The notes: a model not told the origin generated them from the sequence alone. A DNA stretch of 64,000 bases from SMWD01 sp964629475 (GCA_964629475.1 CAZVQW010000011.1:1-64000), one strand, 5' to 3'. Shown: positions 16,094-24,903, counted from the first letter of the stretch. Translations and numbers: made by a program.

Positions 16094-17926
16094 ATGTGTG
16101 GAATCGTCGGTGCGGTTGCTGAACGAAATGTCATTCCGATTTTGCTCGAGGGCCTCAGGCGCCTCGAATATCGAGGCTATGATTCGGCTGGTATCGCTGC
16201 CGTTGTCAACGGAACGCTTGAAAGGCGGCGCAAGCTCGGCAAGGTTGTCGAACTCGAGAATGTGTTGACCGATGATCCGGCATCAAGCTCAATCGGCATC
16301 GCTCATACACGCTGGGCAACACATGGCGTACCGAGCGAGACGAATGCTCATCCGCACATGTCCGGCGATGATCTGGCAATCGTGCATAACGGGATCATTG
16401 AAAATCACGAGGAGTTGCAAGTTAAGCTGGAGAAACTCGGTTACAAATGTGTGACCGAGACTGATAGCGAGGTTATCGCTCATCTGATTCATCATTACTT
16501 GCGGTCAAATCCGGATATCGTCGATGCAGTGCGGGCCACTGTGGCCGATCTGGACGGTGCCTTCGCCATCGTTGTGTTGTCCCAGGCAGATCCGGATCGT
16601 ATGGTGCTCGCGCGCCATGCGATGCCGGTCGTTGTCGGCCTCGGTATCGAAGAGAATTTTGTCGCCTCGGATGTTGCTGCGCTGTTGCCGGTTACGCGCC
16701 GGTTTATTTTTCTCGAAGACGGTGATGTCGCCGAGGTGCGCAAGAACAGTGTGCGTATCGTCGATGAGGCGGGTGAAACCGTTAAGAGAAAGATTCGGGA
16801 AAGCGAGATGTCAGCCGATGCTGCGGACAAGGGCGGTTACCGGCATTTCATGCTCAAGGAAATACACGAGCAGCCGGATGGTGTCGTGCAGACGCTCGAG
16901 GAACGAATCAGCGGCGGTCGGCTGCACGATGCGGCTTTTGGCCCGGGTTCTGCGGACTTGTTCAAACGCACGAAGAACGTGCACATCATCGCCTGCGGCA
17001 CGAGTTACCATGCCGGCTCGGTTGCGCGTTATTTCATCGAGCAGATTTGTCGCATACCGTGCAGCGTCGAGATCGCCAGCGAGTACCGTTATCGCAGCCC
17101 GGTCGTACCGGCCGATACACTGTTCGTGACAATCTCGCAGTCAGGGGAAACGGCTGATTCGCTGGCGGCACTGCACCTGGCTAAAGATGCCGGTTATCTT
17201 GCGACACTGGCGATCTGTAATGTACCGGAAAGCTCGCTGGTCAGGGAGTCGGATCTCGTCATGCTGACGCGCGCCGGCCCGGAGATCGGCGTCGCTTCGA
17301 CAAAGGCGTTTACGACACAACTGGCGGCGCTTTCGTTACTCGTTATTGCACTCGAGATGCATCATGGCAACGATGCCGAGCGGATCGGCGGCCTCATTCA
17401 GCGATTGATGGAAATACCCCGTTTTATAGAGCAGACACTGGCACTCGATTCGGCGATGCGCAATCTCGCGGAGAAGTTTGCCGACAAACATCATGCGTTG
17501 TTTCTGGGGCGCGGCATCCTGCATCCGATTGCGATGGAAGGCGCATTGAAGCTCAAGGAAATTTCTTATATCCATGCAGAGGCGTATCCGGCCGGTGAGC
17601 TCAAGCATGGACCGCTGGCGTTGGTGGATGATGACATGCCGGTCATTGCAGTTGCGCCGAATAATGATTTGCTCGAGAAGCTCAAGTCAAACCTGATGGA
17701 AGTACGTGCGCGTGGCGGGGAATTAATTGTGTTTGCCGATCCGGATGCGGGTTTTGAATCGAGTGACGGCGTTACGGTTATCGAGATGCCGCAGCATGTC
17801 AGCTATTTTCAGGCACCGATCGTTTATACGATCCCGCTGCAGTTGTTGTCGTACTATGTTGCGGTGCTGAAGGGTACGGATGTTGATCAGCCGCGTAATC
17901 TGGCCAAGTCGGTGACGGTTGAGTGA
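16094..17926 (+). CDS. glmS: Glutamine-fructose-6-phosphate aminotransferase (isomerising)
   Basis: 610 aa enzyme making glucosamine-6-phosphate, the entry step to UDP-GlcNAc. The N-terminal glutamine amidotransferase domain carries the nucleophile C2 (MCGIVGAV), GYDSAGIA, HTRWATHG and HPHMSGDDLAIVHNG. Two SIS sugar-isomerase domains follow, with ACGTSYHAG, SQSGETADSLAAL and the C-terminal LAKSVTVE signature. Length matches bacterial GlmS. The gap to glmU is mostly palindrome, and no glmS riboswitch or GlmZ-like pairing site is apparent. The stop codon lies within the inverted repeat shared with the convergent HD gene. Confidence 0.98.
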   Translation: MCGIVGAVAERNVIPILLEGLRRLEYRGYDSAGIAAVVNGTLERRRKLGKVVELENVLTDDPASSSIGIAHTRWATHGVPSETNAHPHMSGDDLAIVHNGIIENHEELQVKLEKLGYKCVTETDSEVIAHLIHHYLRSNPDIVDAVRATVADLDGAFAIVVLSQADPDRMVLARHAMPVVVGLGIEENFVASDVAALLPVTRRFIFLEDGDVAEVRKNSVRIVDEAGETVKRKIRESEMSADAADKGGYRHFMLKEIHEQPDGVVQTLEERISGGRLHDAAFGPGSADLFKRTKNVHIIACGTSYHAGSVARYFIEQICRIPCSVEIASEYRYRSPVVPADTLFVTISQSGETADSLAALHLAKDAGYLATLAICNVPESSLVRESDLVMLTRAGPEIGVASTKAFTTQLAALSLLVIALEMHHGNDAERIGGLIQRLMEIPRFIEQTLALDSAMRNLAEKFADKHHALFLGRGILHPIAMEGALKLKEISYIHAEAYPAGELKHGPLALVDDDMPVIAVAPNNDLLEKLKSNLMEVRARGGELIVFADPDAGFESSDGVTVIEMPQHVSYFQAPIVYTIPLQLLSYYVAVLKGTDVDQPRNLAKSVTVE

Positions 17927-18062
17927 AAAAGGAGAAAGAAGAGAAAAAGGCGAGAAAAAGGTGCCGGGTTTATTTTTCCGAAACCATCAATTCATTAACC
18001 ACAATTGGTAGCTAGAAAAATAAACCCGGCACCTTTTTCTCTTCTTTCTCCTTTTTCACTCA
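17920..18062. repeat. Long inverted repeat between convergent glmS and HD genes (contains GGTGCCGGGTTTA element, copy 2)
   Basis: The right arm (18015-18062) reversed matches the left region from 17920. TGAGTGAAAAAGGAGAAAGA and the rest of the purine run match base for base, and so does the GGTGCCGGGTTTATTTTTC block. The left side has an extra 11 nt (CGAGAAAAAGG). The inner unit is the same family as 5228-5313 in opposite orientation. Both converging stop codons lie in the arms (glmS 17924-17926, HD gene 18060-18062). Purine-rich stems and T-rich partners on each strand would make it a bidirectional terminator-like hairpin. Confidence 0.9.
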
Positions 18063-19106
18063 CGCGCTGATCGGGGCGTGCAGGTCCGCGAGGCGTCGGC
18101 TGACCAGGGCGCTGACGGATTGGATCGGGTTGTCGAGTACCGTGTAGCACGGCGGGATTCGCCGTAATCCGTGCCAGTCATTGCTGTCGATGAGGCGATC
18201 CAGGTAGCGCAGGTTTTTATCGATAAATTCGAAGTATGGATTGCGGCCGTTGTAGATGGCCTCGATGTAACGATAGGCTCGATTGTATTTGGTGTTGAGT
18301 CGGTTCATTGCCATGTTCCGGTAAAAGCCCGGCGTTTTCTTCAATAAATCGATGCCCGACTCGTAGAGAATGTCGTCAACGTGGATCGCGTCTTTGGTCA
18401 CCGCGACGCCGGCCAGTACGAATTCCGAATACAGCCGATCGCGACATTTCTCCAGGTAGCAGCGATCCGCCATTTGTGCCATCAGGTCTGCCGTGCCGAG
18501 AAAATGGCCGACCAGGATGTCGTTTGGGTTATCAAGCTCGATATCGTCGGTATTAATTTCGTAACCCGTGAAGTGCACGATCCGTGTCGCGATAGCGACC
18601 CATCGATCGAGGCCGAGGCGTGGCAGGATTTGGCGCAGCAATTCCGCGCTGCGTGAAACATGCCAGTTCGTGACCTCGGCGCCATTTTGCCAGCGTGGTT
18701 CATCGTCACGTCGAATATAACCGGCGTCGTGAAACAGTGCTGTGATGATACCCATCACCGCCCGCTCGGGGCCGAACCGGTCATCATCGGCACAGATTTT
18801 TTCGTGGCCGGCGAGTAACCGCGCCATGGCCAGTGTCATGTCGAGAGAGTGTTGTTTGTCGTGATAGACGGTGTCGCAGCCGCGATAGCCGGGCAGCCGG
18901 CCATCGAACAGCAGGTCAAAATCGTGAAATGCGAGCCACAGAGAATCGAACGATGCGTCCGGAAATACTGTCTCGAATAACGTCAGGACAGCTTCGCGAA
19001 CGTCCGGCATCGAACTGACTTTGACGGTATCGGTCACGTCATAGTCGTTGCGCCGATCCGCCGGTTGGGAACGACTGCCGGGAAGAAATTTGCTGTTTTG
19101 TGCCAT
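18060..19106 (-). CDS. HD-domain metal-dependent phosphohydrolase, phosphodiesterase-like
   Basis: 348 aa predicted cytoplasmic protein with an HD-superfamily core. Candidate metal ligands are YHDKQHSLDM (HxxxH pattern), ALFHDAGYIRRDD (the HD pair) and a later Asp in FLGTADLMAQMAD. The spacing recalls class I cyclic-nucleotide phosphodiesterases (HNxxHAxDV, then HD, then D), but the substrate cannot be named. No membrane span or sensor domain is visible. The N-terminal 40 residues are polar and probably disordered. ATG 19106 lacks a clear ribosome-binding site. It faces glmS, sharing a hairpin at the stop codons. The 189-nt gap upstream shows nothing else recognisable. Confidence 0.75.
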   Translation of the reverse strand: MAQNSKFLPGSRSQPADRRNDYDVTDTVKVSSMPDVREAVLTLFETVFPDASFDSLWLAFHDFDLLFDGRLPGYRGCDTVYHDKQHSLDMTLAMARLLAGHEKICADDDRFGPERAVMGIITALFHDAGYIRRDDEPRWQNGAEVTNWHVSRSAELLRQILPRLGLDRWVAIATRIVHFTGYEINTDDIELDNPNDILVGHFLGTADLMAQMADRCYLEKCRDRLYSEFVLAGVAVTKDAIHVDDILYESGIDLLKKTPGFYRNMAMNRLNTKYNRAYRYIEAIYNGRNPYFEFIDKNLRYLDRLIDSNDWHGLRRIPPCYTVLDNPIQSVSALVSRRLADLHAPISA

Positions 19107-19295
19107 ATCAGGAGCAGGTAGAAAGGTCTAAGTTTCTGTAATTGCAGCTATTATTGCATATTGGCGCGGCCTTGAGCCAGACTTGTCCGGCACGCTTCTA
19201 TGCTCTTTATTTATTTGCAGAAGAGATCCTATCGTCAATTGCCATGGAATTTCTAACGACTGGTAGCAACATTATGTGAAATATGGCTACTGGCA

Positions 19296-20060
19296 TCAGT
19301 CGAATACGGCAAACACCGGGGCGTGGTCGGAAGGGCGCTCGAGCTTTCGTGGCTCGGGATCAATGTCGCTTGCGGTGCATCGTTTTGCCATCGTCGTCGA
19401 TGCGAGTACCAGGTCGATGCGCAGGCCGCGCTTGCGGCGGAAAGCTGCGGCCCGGTAATCCCACCAGCTGAACGTGTCATCCGGCTGATCGAATAACCGG
19501 AAGGAATCGCTGAAGCCGAGTGACTCGATGGCCTGCAGGCGTGCCCGCTCATCGTCGCTGCACAGTATTTTGCCGCGCCAGGTGTCGGGATCGTGCACAT
19601 CGCGATCGGCCGGTGCGATGTTGAAGTCACCCACGACGACGACATTCGGATTGACGGCGAGTTCGTCCGCGAGCCATGCGCGCAGTGCGTCGAGCCATGC
19701 AAGTTTATAAGCGTATTTATCCGCACCGACGGTTTGTCCATTCGGCACATACAGGTTGATGACACGCACACCGTCATAGTCGGCTGCGATCACCCTGCGT
19801 TGTTCGTCAGGAAAATCCGGCAGGCCGGTCGTGACATTGTCGGGTTCCTGCAGCGACAGTAGCGCCACACCGTTATAGGTTTTTTGTCCGTAGAAAATTG
19901 ACCGGTAGCCGAGTTCCGCGATCTCGTTCGCGGGAAATGCGTCATCCGGCATCTTAAGTTCCTGCAGGCCGAGCACCTCGGGGCGATGTTTATCCAGCCA
20001 ATCGAGCACATGGGGCAGGCGGACGCGCAGTGAATTGACGTTCCAGCTCGCGATTTTCAT
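19296..20060 (-). CDS. xthA: Exodeoxyribonuclease III (AP endonuclease, XthA type)
   Basis: 254 aa Mg-dependent DNA-repair enzyme of the exonuclease III/EEP family, cutting at abasic sites and degrading 3' ends. The start is ATG 20060 (MKIASWNVNSLRVRLPHVL). It overlaps the prlC stop by 4 nt (ATGA), and the longer frame upstream is out-of-frame prlC sequence. Catalytic motifs in order are ASWNVNS, LQELKM, FYGQKTYNGVA, INLYVPNG, VVGDFNIAP, FSWWDYRAAAF, RIDLVLAS and the final SDHAPV. Length is near the family norm. It is probably co-transcribed with prlC. Confidence 0.95.
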   Translation of the reverse strand: MKIASWNVNSLRVRLPHVLDWLDKHRPEVLGLQELKMPDDAFPANEIAELGYRSIFYGQKTYNGVALLSLQEPDNVTTGLPDFPDEQRRVIAADYDGVRVINLYVPNGQTVGADKYAYKLAWLDALRAWLADELAVNPNVVVVGDFNIAPADRDVHDPDTWRGKILCSDDERARLQAIESLGFSDSFRLFDQPDDTFSWWDYRAAAFRRKRGLRIDLVLASTTMAKRCTASDIDPEPRKLERPSDHAPVFAVFD

Positions 20061-22150
20061 GCCAGGTCGCCTGCGATGCCGGATTGGGCGAGCAGCGGTT
20101 CGATTTGCGGCGGGCGGCCGCGAAATGCGGCAAACGCATCGCCGATCTGCCGGGTACCGCCGATTTCCAGAATCTCGGCACGAAAACGCGCGGCAATGTC
20201 CGGATCGAAAATACCGTGTTCCTCGAATGCCGACCAGGCATCCGCCGCGAGAACTTCGGCCCATTTGTAGCTGTAATAACCGGCTGCGTAGCCGCCCGCG
20301 AAGATATGTGAGAATGCATGGGCAAACCGGTTGAAGTCAGGTTGTTCGATAACCGCCACCTGTTGGCGGACCTCCGTGAGCAGCGCATCGACGTTACTGC
20401 CGGTTTGCGGGTCGTACTCGGCATGCAGGCGCAGGTCGAAAATTGCGAATTCGAGTTGCCGCACCATGTGCAGACCGGCCTGAAACGTACGCGAGGTTTG
20501 CAATTTGCCCAACAACTCTTCCGGCAGAGGCGCGCCGCTTTCGTGGTGCCCGGACAGCCGCTGCAGCACATCGGGTTGCCACGCAAAATTTTCCATAAAC
20601 TGGCTGGGTAATTCGACGGCATCCCATGGCACGCCATTGATGCCCGATACGCTTGGATAATCGACGCGCGTCAGCAGATGATGCAACGTATGACCAAACT
20701 CGTGGAACAATGTCACAACGTCGTCGTGTGTCATCAAGCTTGGTGTCGATGCGGTCGGTGCGGCAAAGTTGCAGACAAGATGAGCGACCGGCCGTGCGAG
20801 TTGCCCTGCGATGTCCTTGCGGCAGATGCATTCGTCCATCCACGCGCCGGGGCGCTTGTCCGGCCGCGCGAACAGGTCCGTATAAAACCCGCCAACGACG
20901 AGTTCATCCGCAGTCGTCAGTTCGTAATAGCGTACGTCGCCATGCCAGACATCGATGCTATCGATTTGCCTGACCGTCAGGCCATACAGGCGACGCAAGA
21001 CATCGAACATGCCATCGAGCACGCGGTCGAGCGGCAGGTAGGGTCGCAATTGCTCATCCGAGACCGAGTAGCGTGCCTCGCGCAGTTTCTCCGACCAGAA
21101 TGCGATGTCCCAAGCGTGCAGCGATTCGCCGGCAAAATTTTCAAGCTCGGCGAGTTCCTGACGTGCGGCGCCGCGGGATTTTTTGGCCAGATCCGTCAGG
21201 AAACCGATCACATCGGTTACCGAGTCGGCCATTTTTGATGCGAGCGAAAAAGAAGCATAGTCATCGAAACCGATGAGGCCGGCTGCCTCGTGCCGGACTG
21301 CGAGTATGCGGTCGATGGTTGCGCTGTTATCGAAGTCACGCTCGCCATTGTCATCAGCCTGGTCGGATGCGCGGGTCATCCACGCGCGATAAAAGCGTTG
21401 CCGCAGGTCACGATTCTCCGCATGCGTCACGACGGCGACATAAGTCGGTTGATCGAGCCGGAACAACCACCCGTCCAGCCCGTTTTCGCGTGCATTCTGT
21501 GCCGCCTGTTCCAGAACCGAAGCCGGCAGCCCGGTCAGTTGTGCAGCATCGGTTTCGTGACAGGACCATGCGGCCATGGAATCGAGGACGTTCTGATCGA
21601 AGCGCGCGCCGAGTTGGGCCAGCTCCTCGATCAGAGCCTTGAATTGCTGTTTCTTGTCCGCGGGCAGATCGACACCGGCCAGGTGAAAATCCCGCAGGGC
21701 ATGACGCACGACGCTGGCGGCGCCATTGGTCAGCCCACCGATAACTCCATCGTTAACTGCAGTGCTCTCATCGTCAGCCAGCATCTCGCCGACCTTTTGA
21801 TACAGGCGCCACAGGCGAACATCTTGTGCCACCTCGGTCTGGTAACGAGACATCGCCGGCAGGCACCGGTTATAGGCTTCGCGCAACTCGGGTGAATTCC
21901 GGACGCCATGCAGATGGACGACCGGACCCCAGACACGACTCAGCCGATCGCCGAGCTCTTCGAGCGGCAGGATGGCGGTCGCAAAGTCCGGCGCCTGATC
22001 TTCGACAACGGCGAGTAACTCTTCGAGTTGTTCGCGGTTTGCATTAAGCGTATCAGCCAGCGCGGGTTCGACGTGTTCGGGTTTGATCGCGCTGAACGCG
22101 GGCAGCTGATCGGCGGCCAAAAGCGGGTTTGGCTCCATTCGGAGGGCCAT
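20057..22150 (-). CDS. prlC: Oligopeptidase A (M3 family zinc metallopeptidase)
   Basis: 697 aa cytoplasmic thimet-type peptidase that degrades short peptides, including cleaved signal peptides in E. coli. The zinc motif is HEFGH (residues 483-487, HEFGHTLHHLL) with the following conserved Glu region. The N-terminus MEPNPLLAADQLPAFSAIKP matches OpdA. ATG 22150 (MALRMEPNPLL) was chosen because AAGGA lies 12 nt upstream, and ATG 22138 is an alternative. A further open stretch to 22243 is not supported by similarity. The gene is divergent from gor across 125 nt and leads into xthA with a 4-nt overlap. Confidence 0.95.
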   Translation of the reverse strand: MALRMEPNPLLAADQLPAFSAIKPEHVEPALADTLNANREQLEELLAVVEDQAPDFATAILPLEELGDRLSRVWGPVVHLHGVRNSPELREAYNRCLPAMSRYQTEVAQDVRLWRLYQKVGEMLADDESTAVNDGVIGGLTNGAASVVRHALRDFHLAGVDLPADKKQQFKALIEELAQLGARFDQNVLDSMAAWSCHETDAAQLTGLPASVLEQAAQNARENGLDGWLFRLDQPTYVAVVTHAENRDLRQRFYRAWMTRASDQADDNGERDFDNSATIDRILAVRHEAAGLIGFDDYASFSLASKMADSVTDVIGFLTDLAKKSRGAARQELAELENFAGESLHAWDIAFWSEKLREARYSVSDEQLRPYLPLDRVLDGMFDVLRRLYGLTVRQIDSIDVWHGDVRYYELTTADELVVGGFYTDLFARPDKRPGAWMDECICRKDIAGQLARPVAHLVCNFAAPTASTPSLMTHDDVVTLFHEFGHTLHHLLTRVDYPSVSGINGVPWDAVELPSQFMENFAWQPDVLQRLSGHHESGAPLPEELLGKLQTSRTFQAGLHMVRQLEFAIFDLRLHAEYDPQTGSNVDALLTEVRQQVAVIEQPDFNRFAHAFSHIFAGGYAAGYYSYKWAEVLAADAWSAFEEHGIFDPDIAARFRAEILEIGGTRQIGDAFAAFRGRPPQIEPLLAQSGIAGDLA

Positions 22151-22275
22151 TGATAGGGACATTCCTTGCGGGCCGGCTGTGCGGCGAAGGCGGCATCCTA
22201 TCACAGCGTTACCACGTACCTTACACTGCGAGAATCTGGCCATGAGGCCGGACAGAACAACGCGGAATAAGCATC

Positions 22276-23628
22276 ATGTCTGAACAAGAATCCTTCGACC
22301 TGGTCGTTATCGGCGGGGGTAGCGGCGGCCTGGCTGCGGCGCAACGCGCGGCTGAATACGGTGCGCGTGTGGCTGTCGTCGAGGCGGGCCGGTTGGGCGG
22401 TACCTGCGTCAACGTCGGTTGTGTGCCGAAGAAAATCATGTGGAATGCGGCCAGCGCGGCGCACGCGATACATGACGCGGCAGGTTACGGGTTTGATACC
22501 GGGACTCACGGGCACGACTGGGCAGCACTAAAAGCACGGCGCGATGCCTATGTCACGCGGTTAAACGGGATCTACGAACAGAACCTCGCCAACAAGAACA
22601 TCGAATATGTTGCCGGGTTTGGTGCGCTTGAAGGTTCGAATTGCGTGCGCGTTGGCAACCGGCTGCTGAGTGCAGAGCGAATCCTGATTGCCGTCGGCGG
22701 CGAACCGAATATGCCGGACCTGCCCGGTGCCGAACTTGGCATCACATCCGATGGTTTCTTCGCGCTCGATACATTACCGGCACGCGTCGCGATGATCGGC
22801 AGCGGTTATATCTCGGTCGAACTGGCCGGCATGCTGCGCGCGCTCGGCGCCGAGGTCGATCTGTTCGTTCGTGTCGACAACGTCCTGCGTGAGTTTGACG
22901 AAATGCTGCAGAGGGCTGCCGGTACCGCATTGCGTGCCGATGGTATCGCTCTGCATCTACACGCTATTCCGGCCGGCATCGATCACGGCGACGGCGAGCG
23001 GACACTGGTGACCGAAGACGGCAAACGGTTCGGGCCGTTCGATACGGTGATCTGGGCCATAGGCCGGCGGCCCGTTACGCAGAACCTCGGTCTCGAAGCG
23101 GCCGGTGTCGCAGTTGACGATGGCGGGTTCGTCACGACGGATGACTATCAGCAAACGAACGTACCGACGATCTTCGCCGTCGGCGATGTGACGGGCCGCG
23201 CCGCACTGACGCCGGTCGCTATCGCGGCCGGCAGACGCCTGGCCGATCGTCTGTATGGCGACATGCCGGAGCGGCATCTCGACTACGCCGACATACCGAC
23301 CGTCGTGTTCACTCATCCGCCGATCGGTACCTGCGGGCTGACCGAGCGTGAGGCGCGGGCACAATTCGGCGACGAGGTTTCGGTCTATATGTCCGAGTTC
23401 GTGCCGATGGTCAGCAGTTTTACTGAACACCGAACGAAGGCCTGCATGAAATTGATCACCGTGGGCGAATCTCAACGTGTCGTCGGCATCCACCTGTTCG
23501 GCCCGGGTTCCGACGAGATGCTGCAGGGCTTCGCCGTCGCGATGCGCATGGGCGCGACGAAGCAGGATTTCGACGATACGGTCGCGATTCACCCGACGAG
23601 CGCCGAGGAACTGGTCACGATGCGGTAG
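22276..23628 (+). CDS. gor: Glutathione-disulfide reductase
   Basis: 450 aa class I flavoprotein disulfide reductase. Motifs are the FAD-binding GGGSGGLAAAQRAAEYGARV and the redox pair C44/C49 in GGTCVNVGCVPKK. The NADPH domain follows, with IGSGYISVELAGMLRALG and the second FAD motif TNVPTIFAVGDVTG. The dimer-interface HPTSAEELVTM carries the catalytic His-Glu pair. Similarity and length fit Gor rather than dihydrolipoamide or mercuric reductase: there is no HMA domain, and the C-terminus is MRMGATKQDFDDTVAIHPTS-like. It is divergent from prlC; no OxyR-type site was recognised. Confidence 0.95.
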   Translation: MSEQESFDLVVIGGGSGGLAAAQRAAEYGARVAVVEAGRLGGTCVNVGCVPKKIMWNAASAAHAIHDAAGYGFDTGTHGHDWAALKARRDAYVTRLNGIYEQNLANKNIEYVAGFGALEGSNCVRVGNRLLSAERILIAVGGEPNMPDLPGAELGITSDGFFALDTLPARVAMIGSGYISVELAGMLRALGAEVDLFVRVDNVLREFDEMLQRAAGTALRADGIALHLHAIPAGIDHGDGERTLVTEDGKRFGPFDTVIWAIGRRPVTQNLGLEAAGVAVDDGGFVTTDDYQQTNVPTIFAVGDVTGRAALTPVAIAAGRRLADRLYGDMPERHLDYADIPTVVFTHPPIGTCGLTEREARAQFGDEVSVYMSEFVPMVSSFTEHRTKACMKLITVGESQRVVGIHLFGPGSDEMLQGFAVAMRMGATKQDFDDTVAIHPTSAEELVTMR

Positions 23629-23666
23629 GGTGACGCTTATCAGTTACCCGCGGGAGAATAAAAGCA

Positions 23667-23694
23667 GTCTTTACTCTTGAAGAATAGTAAAGAC
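23667..23694. promoter_or_regulatory. Predicted operator 1 upstream of vapBC
   Basis: Inverted repeat GTCTTTACT (23667-23675) and AGTAAAGAC (23686-23694), perfect 9-bp half-sites 10 nt apart. It lies about 45 nt before the antitoxin start. The CTTTAC/GTAAAG half-site recurs at 23704-23727. Binding by the AbrB-fold antitoxin and autorepression are inferred from the family. Confidence 0.6.
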
Positions 23695-23703
23695 CCATGT
23701 AAT

Positions 23704-23727
23704 CTTTACCCTAGCGAAAATGTAAAG
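23704..23727. promoter_or_regulatory. Predicted operator 2 upstream of vapBC
   Basis: CTTTAC (23704-23709) and GTAAAG (23722-23727) repeat the half-site of operator 1 with a 12-nt spacer. The right half overlaps the ribosome-binding region (AAAGGAATG) of the antitoxin gene. Occupancy could therefore block both transcription and translation initiation. Confidence 0.5.
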
Positions 23728-23737
23728 GAATGATGTC

Positions 23738-23953
23738 ATGCCAAAGGTAAGTTCGAAAAGACAGATTACTCTCCCCAAGAACCAGTGCAAGGCATTGGGT
23801 ATCGAGCCAGGAGACGATATCGAGAGTTTCATCGCGGACGGCCAATTAACCATTATCAAAAAGCTCAAAGGCGCTGCAAAGGGAATGCTGAAGCATGTGA
23901 AGCCCGATAGCTCCATGTCCGATGAGGAATCACTGCAGAGCGCCATTCAGTGA
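23738..23953 (+). CDS. AbrB/MazE-fold antitoxin (VapB-type)
   Basis: 71 aa small protein. The N-terminal half is a SpoVT-AbrB swapped-hairpin DNA-binding domain (KVSSKRQITLPKNQCKALGI, then EPGDDIESFIADGQLTIIKK). The C-terminal half is short and charged and would wrap the toxin. In type II pairs this antitoxin neutralises the PIN toxin and represses its own operon. The stop overlaps the toxin start by 4 nt (GTGA 23950-23953), indicating coupling. Two palindromic sites lie just upstream. Base composition is more A/T-rich than neighbouring gor, consistent with acquisition by transfer. Confidence 0.88.
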   Translation: MPKVSSKRQITLPKNQCKALGIEPGDDIESFIADGQLTIIKKLKGAAKGMLKHVKPDSSMSDEESLQSAIQ

Positions 23954-24375
23954 TCGCAATCGATACGAACGTATTGATGCGATACCTGCTTGGTGACGAC
24001 AAAGCCCAGGCGGCCAAGGCTGAAAAGCTGGTTCTTGGCAAAGAAACGGTTCTGATAACGGATGTGGCGTTGGTTGAAACCATCTGGACGTTGCAAGGGA
24101 AAAAGTACCAACTCAGGAAATCTGAACTGATTGCCGTCATACAGGAATTGTTCAAGGAGCCGAACATCCGTTTCGAAGATGGGCAGACCGTGTGGATGGC
24201 ACTCAACGATTACCGGAAAGCGAAGCCGATAAGAGGCAAAGAGGCAGACTTTTCGGACGCCCTGATCGTAAGAAAAGCAAGATTTTCCGCAAGTGATCAA
24301 CAAGTAGATTTCGGTGGTGTGTATACGTTTGATGTGGCGGCACAGGAATTACCGGGAACTAAAGTGCCAAAATGA
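23950..24375 (+). CDS. PIN-domain ribonuclease toxin (VapC-type)
   Basis: 141 aa PIN nuclease. The acidic catalytic set is visible: D5 (MIAIDTNVL), E43 (LVETIW), D100 and D103 (KEADFSDALI). VapC toxins cut specific RNAs, usually tRNA or rRNA; the target here cannot be inferred. The start is GTG 23950, overlapping the antitoxin stop. All catalytic residues are present and length is normal, so the toxin looks intact. It is followed after 12 nt by the convergent VanY-like gene. Confidence 0.9.
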   Translation: MIAIDTNVLMRYLLGDDKAQAAKAEKLVLGKETVLITDVALVETIWTLQGKKYQLRKSELIAVIQELFKEPNIRFEDGQTVWMALNDYRKAKPIRGKEADFSDALIVRKARFSASDQQVDFGGVYTFDVAAQELPGTKVPK

Positions 24376-24387
24376 AAGGAAAGACGA

Positions 24388-24903
24388 TTAACTCTCCATG
24401 TCAAAAAACCAGTGCCACGGTTCGTAAGCCATGCCCCATTCGTTGTCCAACCCGTACGGCAACACAAACCCGAATCGATCCGCGTTCGCCTCCAGCCAGT
24501 GAAACGCCGGTGAGTCACCGAATGCCTCGGTCAGCGGGCGGGTGCCGGGGGTTGCGATATCGATGGCCCGGCCGGTGTGATGCTGGCTGAAACCCGGTGC
24601 GGCGTTGACCTGCAGGATTGCATCAATTGTCTGACCGGCTTCCAGCTTTTTCGTGATCAATAGCGCCTGATCGGCAATACTGCGGAACCCGGACACGATC
24701 AATAACTCGACCGAGTCGGTTGCCGCGGCCGCCGTCATGGTTGCCCAGGATTTCGCGGTGACGGGCGTCAGGTGCTGTGGCCGGCCGATAATGTTCGGCC
24801 CGACATCGGTGAGCTCTTCCGGTTCGCCGAAACGAGGCAACGGCGGTGTTCGCCCGTAGGAACCGGGGATGCCGAGTTGTTCGAGAATGCAATCCACTGG
24901 CAT
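24388..24903 (-). CDS. VanY/D-Ala-D-Ala carboxypeptidase-family (M15) peptidase
   Basis: 171 aa with the M15B zinc-peptidase signature SQHHTGRAIDI (residues 106-116, with His and Asp ligands) and the later EPWHW (161-165). FRSIADQALLI precedes them, as in VanY and LdcB. Such enzymes trim the terminal D-Ala of peptidoglycan stem peptides. No signal peptide or membrane anchor is visible from ATG 24903. A TTG at 24987 would add 28 residues but no signal, so the cell location is unclear and export by another route or a cytoplasmic role is possible. It is convergent with vapC and divergent from the TonB receptor gene. Confidence 0.8.
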   Translation of the reverse strand: MPVDCILEQLGIPGSYGRTPPLPRFGEPEELTDVGPNIIGRPQHLTPVTAKSWATMTAAAATDSVELLIVSGFRSIADQALLITKKLEAGQTIDAILQVNAAPGFSQHHTGRAIDIATPGTRPLTEAFGDSPAFHWLEANADRFGFVLPYGLDNEWGMAYEPWHWFFDMES

